Shown: positions 1-4,426 of the stretch, piece after piece | Position numbering within the stretch: position 1 is the stretch's first letter | Layout: each line of letters starts with the position of its first letter | Source of the DNA: Thermoprotei archaeon | GTDB taxonomy: Archaea; Thermoproteota; Thermoprotei_A; Sulfolobales; Ignisphaeraceae | Direction: 5' to 3' | Length of the DNA: 8,192 bases | Assembly (NCBI GenBank): GCA_003661775.1 | Contig: QMWT01000045.1 | Span: forward strand, 1 to 8,192 | Translations under genes and position numbers: made by a program | The notes under the pieces: generated by a model | Database searches by the model: none | Told to the model about the DNA's origin: nothing | What the model saw: the letters and a program-made list of their open reading frames with translations, nothing else

Positions 1-424
1 GCCTATTGTCCTGTTCATTCTGACTACTCCACATACCTGGGTCGTCGGCCGACACTATCACCAAGCTCTCCTCAACCCCCGTGTATGCACTGCTGAACAG
101 GGGGTCTGCCGCCACGTTCAGCCCCACGTGCTTCATTGCGGCGAGACTACGGGCGCCTGCTGTAGCTGCGGAGTAGGCAACCTCAAGCGCCACCTTCTCA
201 TTCACACTCCACTCAACGTGTATACCTACATGTTTGGCCACCTGAGCTAGAGACTCGACTATTTCTGTTGAGGGGGTGCCTGGGTAAGCGGCAGCGACAG
301 CCACACCTGCTTCCAGAGCGCCGCGAGCAATCGCCTCGTTTCCTAGAAGAAACTCGTACCCACTACTCTTGTTTATAGACTTGATCAAGCTCATGTTATA
401 TGCACCACTTGTTAAAACCTCCAT
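1..424 (-). CDS. iorA: Indolepyruvate:ferredoxin oxidoreductase, alpha subunit (N-terminal part, runs off the window)
   Basis: Translating 424 down to 2 gives 141 uninterrupted residues with no stop before the window edge. The protein has a GNEAIARGALEAG stretch (about residues 28-40), YPGTPSTEI (47-55), EWSVNEKVALEVA (71-83), MKHVGLNVAADP (97-108) and SADDPGMWSSQNEQDN (125-140). This is the characteristic N-terminal pyrimidine-binding region of IorA, which with IorB oxidatively decarboxylates aryl pyruvates (from Trp, Phe, Tyr) to aryl-acetyl-CoA while reducing ferredoxin, in the cytoplasm. The thiamine-diphosphate-binding and ferredoxin-like C-terminal parts expected in this roughly 600-residue family lie outside the window. 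ATG at 424 was chosen because GGAG and GAGG motifs stand just upstream (427-438); an ATG at 394 (residue 11) is an alternative without a clear ribosome site. Residues 1-22 are an extension before the conserved core. It lies 63 bases downstream of nth and may have its own promoter. Confidence 0.93.
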   Translation of the reverse strand, partial: MEVLTSGAYNMSLIKSINKSSGYEFLLGNEAIARGALEAGVAVAAAYPGTPSTEIVESLAQVAKHVGIHVEWSVNEKVALEVAYSAATAGARSLAAMKHVGLNVAADPLFSSAYTGVEESLVIVSADDPGMWSSQNEQDNR

Positions 425-450
425 ATACCTCTTCTCCTAAAGCAACAAAT

Positions 451-460
451 TTACTTTTAT
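451..460 (-). promoter_or_regulatory. Candidate TATA box for iorA
   Basis: Read on the minus strand this is ATAAAAGTAA, an A/T-rich archaeal-type TATA element. Its centre is about 32 bases before the iorA ATG, so a transcript would start close to the gene with a leader of only several bases. The palindrome at 475-492 lies just upstream. Assigned by position and composition only. Confidence 0.35.
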
Positions 461-474
461 CCATGCCATGCAGT

Positions 475-492
475 GTTAAAACATGTTTTAAC
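475..492. repeat. Perfect 18-bp palindrome at the nth/iorA junction
   Basis: GTTAAAACATGTTTTAAC reads the same on both strands. It contains the nth stop codon (488-490) and lies just upstream of the candidate iorA TATA box. The half-site GTTAAAAC occurs once more at 411-418, inside iorA codons 3-5. The position fits an operator or activator site for iorA. A transcription terminator is less likely because no U-run follows on the minus strand. Confidence 0.6.
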
Positions 493-1189
493 TACTTGTG
501 GTGCAGCACAGCTCCCTGACGGGGCACCTATCGCATAGAGGTTTCAAGGCCTTGCAGATGCTTCTTCCATGAGTTATCAGGAGCACGTGCATCTCCGCCA
601 GGATCTTCGGTTCCGGAGGCAGGAGACGCATGAACGTCTGCCTGATCTTCTCGTATGTAGCTCCTCTTTCGACCAGCCCCACACGCATGGCTACCCTAGT
701 TATGTGGGTATCCACAGGGAAGGTGGCTCTGTTAAGATACATTAGCAAGAAGACGTCGGCAGTCTTAGGCCCCACCCCTGGCATCTTCATGAGCTCGCGT
801 CTAGCATTCTCAACATCCATACGCTCGAGTTTCTCCAGCCAGTCGGGGTGGGCGATTACGTACTTAGCGAGCTCCTTGATCAGCTGCGCCCTCCTTCTAT
901 GCATTCCTGCGGGGCGAATCGCCTCGGCAAGTTTCTCAGCATCTATGCTCCTCACCTTAACCGGATCCAGCTGCCCGATGAAGTTGTACAGCCTCTCCAT
1001 AGCTACTACCGCGTTCTTATCAGAGGTGTTCTGACTCAGCACTATCCCTATGAGCATCTCGAATGGGGTTTTCCTCTCCGACCTCAGTTTCCAAGCCACG
1101 AAATCCTCCACGGAGGGTCTATACACTTCTCTTAGCTTTGAATAAAGCTTGAGTAGCTTATCGCTATTCCACGTACATCTGCGGCTCAT
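488..1189 (-). CDS. nth: Endonuclease III (DNA glycosylase/AP lyase)
   Basis: A 233-residue base-excision-repair enzyme, expected to remove oxidised pyrimidines and cleave the abasic site. The helix-hairpin-helix is MPGVGPKTADVF (136-147), with Lys142 at the position of the catalytic lysine. Asp160 in FPVDTHITRV (157-166) matches the catalytic aspartate. Four cysteines at 212, 219, 222 and 228 have C-X6-C-X2-C-X5-C spacing, the 4Fe-4S cluster signature of the family. The N-terminal LSQNTSDKNA (51-60) is the archaeal version of the conserved LSxQ-T-D helix. Length is slightly above the E. coli enzyme. A lysine at 142 argues against the related mismatch glycosylases of the MIG/MutY type, which lack it. 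The ATG at 1189 has a weak AGGGT ribosome site about 8 bases upstream and a TATA-like box further up. Confidence 0.95.
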   Translation of the reverse strand: MSRRCTWNSDKLLKLYSKLREVYRPSVEDFVAWKLRSERKTPFEMLIGIVLSQNTSDKNAVVAMERLYNFIGQLDPVKVRSIDAEKLAEAIRPAGMHRRRAQLIKELAKYVIAHPDWLEKLERMDVENARRELMKMPGVGPKTADVFLLMYLNRATFPVDTHITRVAMRVGLVERGATYEKIRQTFMRLLPPEPKILAEMHVLLITHGRSICKALKPLCDRCPVRELCCTTSS

Positions 1190-1233
1190 AGCTTATACCC
1201 TGATGAACCGTATCTAGTAAGTGTAGGTGTACA

Positions 1234-1242
1234 GATATAAGG
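1234..1242 (-). promoter_or_regulatory. Candidate TATA box for nth
   Basis: On the minus strand the bases read CCTTATATC, about 49 bases upstream of the nth ATG, which would give a leader of about 20-25 bases. The core is nearly symmetric, so it could also drive the plus-strand HAD gene with a leader of about 65 bases. No better TATA candidate for that gene is visible in the 138-bp divergent gap. Confidence 0.4.
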
Positions 1243-1327
1243 TCGGGGCGGTTACAAGGAGTACGGTGCTCCCGCCCCTCTGACCAAGTGATGATGCCGA
1301 GCCGGCTTTGACCGGTGATGGCTTCTC

Positions 1328-1810
1328 ATGTTCCGCGTATACGTCTTTGACATAGATGGCGTGATCTTGGATGTTAGGGAGAGACTTAGATACGCTAAAG
1401 AACTTTCGCGCACGCTCAACACGGATTTCATGCAGGTATTCCTCTCCGAAGAGCTGCTGCTCTTCGATAAACCTCGCAGAGTAGGCCTAGAACTGTTGAA
1501 GGAGCGTATGAGCCGCGGAAGGATCGCTCTGATCACCGGTAGACCTAGAAGACTGCACCAGGCCACCGTAGAACAGCTTAGATCCGTGGGCATCGATGTG
1601 TCTAAGATATGGCGTATATTCATGAGGAGCAATAACGACCGCAGGCCCGCACCCCTTGTCAAACTGGATTTCCTAGACTATATAGAGAGTGTTGGGGGAT
1701 GCATAGCCGAGGTCCACGACAATGAAGAGGATCTTCTGAAGCTTGTTAAGAGCATGTTCCCCGGGGCTAAGCTGTACCTCCACGAGGATGATAGCTACAG
1801 ACTCTACTAG
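1328..1810 (+). CDS. HAD-superfamily phosphatase, similar to polynucleotide 3'-phosphatase (PNKP) type
   Basis: A small, cap-less HAD hydrolase of 160 residues. Motif I is FDIDGVILD (7-15), with Asp8 as expected nucleophile and Asp10 as general acid. Motif II is LITGRPRR (68-75) with Thr70. A candidate motif III lysine is Lys112 in LVKLDFL. Motif IV is VHDNEEDL (129-136), where Asp131 and neighbouring acids would bind Mg2+. The order ITGRP, then MRSNNDRRP (99-107), then VKLDFL, then HDNEED, resembles the phosphatase domain of T4 Pnkp-type enzymes; this is pattern recall, not an alignment. The substrate is therefore unknown: nucleic-acid 3'-phosphate or a small phosphorylated metabolite. The ATG at 1328 follows GGTGATG (1314-1320), a good match to the 16S anti-Shine-Dalgarno; a TGA at 1316-1318 rules out a longer start. 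The glycosyltransferase gene starts 59 bases downstream on the same strand. Confidence 0.75.
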   Translation: MFRVYVFDIDGVILDVRERLRYAKELSRTLNTDFMQVFLSEELLLFDKPRRVGLELLKERMSRGRIALITGRPRRLHQATVEQLRSVGIDVSKIWRIFMRSNNDRRPAPLVKLDFLDYIESVGGCIAEVHDNEEDLLKLVKSMFPGAKLYLHEDDSYRLY

Positions 1811-1869
1811 GCATGAACCTACATAAAGAGTTTAGAGCGTATGATTGACAAGCGTTACTGGGGCTGTAT

Positions 1870-2949
1870 GTGCTATTGTCGGTGATCATACCAACATACA
1901 ACGAGAGCGAGAACATACCGGTGCTACTCAAAAGATTGAGTAGTCTAAACATGGGTTCCACGGGCTCTCTCGAGGTGCTGTTTATCGACGACAATAGCCC
2001 CGATCTTACATGGGAGGCAGCTATAAGACACTGTGTCAACACGGATCTCAACGTAATTGTGGTCAGGAGATTTGGTAGAAGAGGGCTGTCTTCAGCTATA
2101 ATAGACGGGTTCATGTTTGCAAAAGGAGAGTACCTAACGGTTATGGATGCAGATCTCCAGCATCCCCCGGAGTATATACCTAGGCTACTCTCAGCAGCGT
2201 TGAAGGGTCACGAGCTCGTGATAGCCTCACGTTATGTTGCTGGGGGAGGTACCGAGGGATGGTCCCTGCTAAGAACCCTGATCTCGCGCGGAGCAACGCT
2301 GTTGGCGCGGATAATGCTCCTCGAGGCTAGGAGTGTCAGGGACCCCATGAGCGGCTTCTTCCTGGTTAAGAGAACGCTTCTCAGCAGATGCTCGAAGCTC
2401 AACCCGCTGGGATTCAAGATCCTTCTCGAAATCCTCGTCAAGTGCAGTCCTGCAAGCGTAGCCGAGGTCCCCTACATATTCAGACAGAGGTTGAAGGGCA
2501 GGAGCAAGCTGGGATTGAAAACAATATTTGAGTACGTAGTCCACGTGCTTAAACTGTCGGGCTGGAGGCCATTTAAGTTTGCAACCGTGGGTGCCCTAGG
2601 CTACGTAGTGAACGTCTTGGCCACCACCATCTCAACGATACTAACGCCTCACTTCTATCTGAGGAACCTTGTAGGCATCGAAACATCTACACTCTTCAAC
2701 TTTACACTTCACGAACTATGGACCTTTAAAGACAGGAGAGGAGGCTCTGTACTCAAACGCTTGGTAGCATTCCACGGAGCCGTTGTACCGGCGATAACTA
2801 CGCAGTACATTATTGCTCAAGCACTCTATTACCTCGCAGGTGCACCAGAGGCCGTGTCGATACTCCTTGGAGTGATCGTGGGCTTTATAGTTAATTACCT
2901 GATCAGCGAACTCGGTGTATGGTCCAGCCGAAGGGATGAAGGAGTTTGA
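1870..2949 (+). CDS. Dolichol-phosphate mannose synthase-like GT2 glycosyltransferase with C-terminal GtrA membrane domain
   Basis: Residues 1-225 form a GT-A fold family 2 transferase of the DPM1 type: SVIIPTYNESENIP (4-17), FIDDNSPD (38-45, nucleotide binding), VMDADLQHPPE (91-101, with the DxDxQ metal/catalytic motif at Asp93, Asp95, Gln97), IASRYVAGGG (118-127), DPMSGFFLVKR (158-168), LGFKILLEIL (180-189) and FRQRLKGRSKLG (204-215). Residues about 233-352 are a GtrA-type domain with about four membrane helices, starting RPFKFATVGALGYVVN and including ELWTF (282-286). The same two-part layout is known for the archaeal Pyrococcus enzyme that moves mannose from GDP-mannose to dolichol phosphate on the cytoplasmic face. 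The exact sugar here is inferred. GTG at 1870 is the start: GGGG at 1860-1863 precedes it and an in-frame TGA lies at 1846-1848. A weak TATA-like CATAAAG (1822-1828) may give it its own promoter, or it follows the HAD gene in an operon. Confidence 0.9.
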   Translation: MLLSVIIPTYNESENIPVLLKRLSSLNMGSTGSLEVLFIDDNSPDLTWEAAIRHCVNTDLNVIVVRRFGRRGLSSAIIDGFMFAKGEYLTVMDADLQHPPEYIPRLLSAALKGHELVIASRYVAGGGTEGWSLLRTLISRGATLLARIMLLEARSVRDPMSGFFLVKRTLLSRCSKLNPLGFKILLEILVKCSPASVAEVPYIFRQRLKGRSKLGLKTIFEYVVHVLKLSGWRPFKFATVGALGYVVNVLATTISTILTPHFYLRNLVGIETSTLFNFTLHELWTFKDRRGGSVLKRLVAFHGAVVPAITTQYIIAQALYYLAGAPEAVSILLGVIVGFIVNYLISELGVWSSRRDEGV

Positions 2950-2976
2950 TTAAGGTGCGCTACTCAGAGTGTTAAG

Positions 2977-3034
2977 TGGGATGATCGACGCTGGGTAGTC
3001 TGAGCTATGATGAGTTCACGGACCGTGTGACCTA
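2977..3034 (+). ncRNA. Candidate archaeal C/D box 2'-O-methylation guide sRNA
   Basis: In the gap before the zinc-protein gene the order is: variant box C ATGATCG (2981-2987), 12-base guide (2988-2999), perfect box D' CTGA (3000-3003), 3-base linker, perfect box C' ATGATGA (3007-3013), 13-base guide (3014-3026), variant box D GTGA (3027-3030). The outer boxes each differ from consensus at the positions that pair in the K-turn (C's sixth base and D's first), and the changes compensate (C-G in place of G-C); box C also has G for A at its seventh base. A 4-bp terminal stem (2977-2980 with 3031-3034, one G-U) closes it. The 58-base length and guide lengths are typical of archaeal sRNAs. No rRNA or tRNA target was identified. 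It ends just before the ribosome site of the next gene. Confidence 0.4.
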
Positions 3035-3046
3035 AGGTGGTACATA

Positions 3047-3340
3047 ATGTCGCAAATCACCACGCTATGTCCTATATGCAAGAGGCCTATAAACAAGGAT
3101 GAAGATATGGTTGCCTGTGCTGTGTGCGGTACTAAAATGCATCGTAGATGCGTGGAAGAGGAGCTTTTGACGGATTCTGCTGGTGAGTGGCTGTGTCCTT
3201 ATGACGCCGTGCTGGCGGCTCTTGATTGGGTAGATGCTGTGCTGAATCAATATGCACATGCTCTGACACCAGAACAGAGAGATGACATCGTAGAGAGGCT
3301 TAAGAACTACCTAAAGCTTCTTGGGGAGATACCTCCCTAA
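3047..3340 (+). CDS. Small RING/PHD-like (treble-clef) zinc-binding protein
   Basis: A 97-residue soluble protein. Residues 8-53 carry a cross-brace-like ligand series: Cys8-X2-Cys11, Cys24-X2-Cys27, His32-X2-Cys35, then Cys50 in WLCPYD. The final C-P-x-C pair of RING/PHD fingers is replaced by C-P-Y-D, so Asp53 may be the eighth ligand. The stretch VACAVCGTKMHRRC resembles prokaryotic RING-like fingers with a C-x2-C-G-x4-H-x2-C core. Residues 54-92 are predicted helical (ALDWVDAVLNQYAHAL, then EQRDDIVERLKNYLKLL), with no membrane segment. Role unknown: it could be a ubiquitin-like ligase finger, a protein-protein adaptor or a regulator. No E1, E2 or ubiquitin-like gene is in the window. ATG at 3047 has a strong AAGGTGG site (3034-3040). 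Its last 41 bases overlap the 3' end of the convergent ATPase gene. Confidence 0.75.
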   Translation: MSQITTLCPICKRPINKDEDMVACAVCGTKMHRRCVEEELLTDSAGEWLCPYDAVLAALDWVDAVLNQYAHALTPEQRDDIVERLKNYLKLLGEIPP

Positions 3341-4010
3341 GCACGCCATTCCTTATGACAAAGCTTCTGTCTACATAATCTAGAACTTTCGGGTCGTGAG
3401 ACACTATTATTATTGTCGTACCGAAATCCCTATTCACCTGCTTAAACAGTTCGAGAACCTTAATCGCGTTTTCTTGGTCTAGATTCGCGGTAGGTTCATC
3501 AGCTAAGAGAACCGATGGGGTGTTGGAAAGTGCGCGTGCTATAGCTACACGCTGCTTCTCACCACCACTTAATTGCTTAGGTCTGGCTTTCTCACGTCCC
3601 TTAAGACCTATGTACTCTATAAGCTCGATTACACGACTATGTCTCTCCTCCTTAGGTACCCGTGCCAGCAGCAACGGAAGTTCAATGTTTTCATAGACCG
3701 TTAATTCTTCTATAAGGCCATAATCTTGAGGTATTAAGCCTACTATGGTGTTTCTGAGCATGGCAAGTCCGTTCTCGTCAAGCTGGTTTAGGTCGTAACC
3801 ATCCACAATAACTTCTCCTCTATCGGGCCTCTCTAGACCCGCTAGGATCTTGAGGAGAGTTGTCTTGCCTGAACCGCTAGGTCCGTGGATGCCGACGATC
3901 TCACCACGTCTGACAGAGAAGGATACACCTCTCAAAGCCGATATCATGCCATAAGGGGTTTTGTATATCTTCCATAGGTCGTAGGTCCAGACGACGATCT
4001 CGCTACACAT
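3300..4010 (-). CDS. ABC transporter ATP-binding protein, MacB/LolD family
   Basis: A 236-residue nucleotide-binding subunit with every expected motif: Walker A GPSGSGKTT (43-51), Q-loop Gln95 in LIPQDYGLIEELTVYENIELPL, signature LSGGEKQRVAIARAL (147-161), Walker B VLLADEPTANLD (167-178, catalytic Glu172), and switch His205 in VSHDPKVL. The EELTVYENIELPL segment and overall length match the MacB/LolD/FtsE group that powers FtsX-type permeases by mechanotransmission from the cytoplasm. It is the last gene of the operon, starting two bases after the 137-aa membrane protein; GAGAGGAGAG in the end of that gene provides the ribosome site for the ATG at 4010. Substrate direction cannot be read from the ATPase. 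The gene's 3' end runs 41 bases into the convergent zinc-protein gene. Confidence 0.95.
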   Translation of the reverse strand: MCSEIVVWTYDLWKIYKTPYGMISALRGVSFSVRRGEIVGIHGPSGSGKTTLLKILAGLERPDRGEVIVDGYDLNQLDENGLAMLRNTIVGLIPQDYGLIEELTVYENIELPLLLARVPKEERHSRVIELIEYIGLKGREKARPKQLSGGEKQRVAIARALSNTPSVLLADEPTANLDQENAIKVLELFKQVNRDFGTTIIIVSHDPKVLDYVDRSFVIRNGVLREVSPQEALGSS

Positions 4011-4012
4011 AG

Positions 4013-4426
4013 CTACACTCTCCTCTCCACTACATATGCTTCTAGCGGCGCTATGGCTAAAGAGATTACCCAGTACATGATGAGCTTAGGGTCAAAACCT
4101 ATAGTTAGCAACACGATGAAGAGTGTGGAAAGTACTAGTTTATTAACCTTGGAGTAAACAAGTCTAAAGATGTACATGGCTTTTCTAGTAGCTCCACAGA
4201 GTATAAGCCCTTCAATGGCTGAAAGCAACAGCTGTCTGTCGATGTAAACTGATGAGATGAATGCTAGGTTCTCTAATATTATCAGTAAGAAGACTGTTAC
4301 CCAGTTTGCTATACCGAGTATTGTGAATGTAAATAGCGCAAGCAGCGCACTTGTCACGACGGAGTATCTAAGCGTACGACTTCTACTGACGAGCTTAAGA
4401 GCTACGCTAATCACTTCAAAGTACAA
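4013..4426 (-). CDS. Small four-helix membrane protein, probably a minimal FtsX/MacB-like permease subunit
   Basis: A 137-residue protein not recognised as a named family. It has an amphipathic basic N-terminus (ISVALKLVSRSRTLR, 6-20), predicted membrane helices at about 22-40, 42-61, 96-111 and 114-131, and a cytoplasmic loop 62-95 between the second and third. That loop (DRQLLLSAIEGLILCGATRK, 63-82) resembles the coupling loop of FtsX-type permeases and the equivalent loop of the neighbouring 512-aa protein (ERTTKLSSALSIVGVTPSLS). The topology matches MacB with the periplasmic domain between TM1 and TM2 deleted. The start is ambiguous: TTG at 4426, with a GGGGCGG ribosome-like site, overlaps the upstream gene by 16 bases; GTG at 4414 would give a 133-residue product and a 4-base GTGA overlap. 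Either way it is tightly coupled to its neighbours. Function as permease partner is inferred. Confidence 0.7.
   Translation of the reverse strand: MYFEVISVALKLVSRSRTLRYSVVTSALLALFTFTILGIANWVTVFLLIILENLAFISSVYIDRQLLLSAIEGLILCGATRKAMYIFRLVYSKVNKLVLSTLFIVLLTIGFDPKLIMYWVISLAIAPLEAYVVERRV

Larger units (their letters stand above)
401..505. repeat. Imperfect inverted repeat flanking the iorA start
   Basis: Left arm 401-418 reads TGCACCAC-TT-GTTAAAAC; right arm 485-505 reads GTTTTAAC-TACTT-GTGGTGCA. Two 8-bp blocks pair perfectly in each arm, separated by 2 and 5 unpaired bases. The arms enclose 66 bases carrying the iorA ribosome site, its ATG and the candidate promoter. The left arm codes for iorA residues 3-8 and the right arm for the end of nth. 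In an nth-iorA read-through transcript the arms could fold into a long hairpin with the iorA start in its loop. Confidence 0.55.

Noticed and set aside
475..492. The 18-bp palindrome as an intrinsic terminator of nth
   Set aside because: It is A/T-rich with no following U-run on the minus strand, and archaeal termination relies mainly on U-runs; an operator role fits better.
630..1135. Open frames on the plus strand across nth
   Set aside because: They lie opposite a gene with complete catalytic and iron-sulphur motifs, encode no recognisable motif and have no convincing promoter or ribosome site.
1252..1662. Minus-strand open frame opposite the HAD gene
   Set aside because: Ser/Arg/Leu-rich translation typical of an antisense shadow; the plus-strand frame carries all HAD motifs.
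1813..1885. Very short ORFs between the HAD gene and the glycosyltransferase (ATG 1813, 11 codons; ATG 1841, 14 codons)
   Set aside because: No regulatory codon runs and no good ribosome sites; expected by chance. The second overlaps the transferase start, but nothing shows it is a leader peptide.
3017..3027. CACGGACCGTG hairpin before the zinc-protein gene
   Set aside because: Five-base arms with a one-base loop cannot form a stable hairpin, and the stretch is explained as the second guide of the candidate C/D RNA.
3047..3340. A full ubiquitin-like system in this window
   Set aside because: Only a RING-like finger is present; no E1, E2, ubiquitin-like or JAMM-protease sequence was found in any frame.
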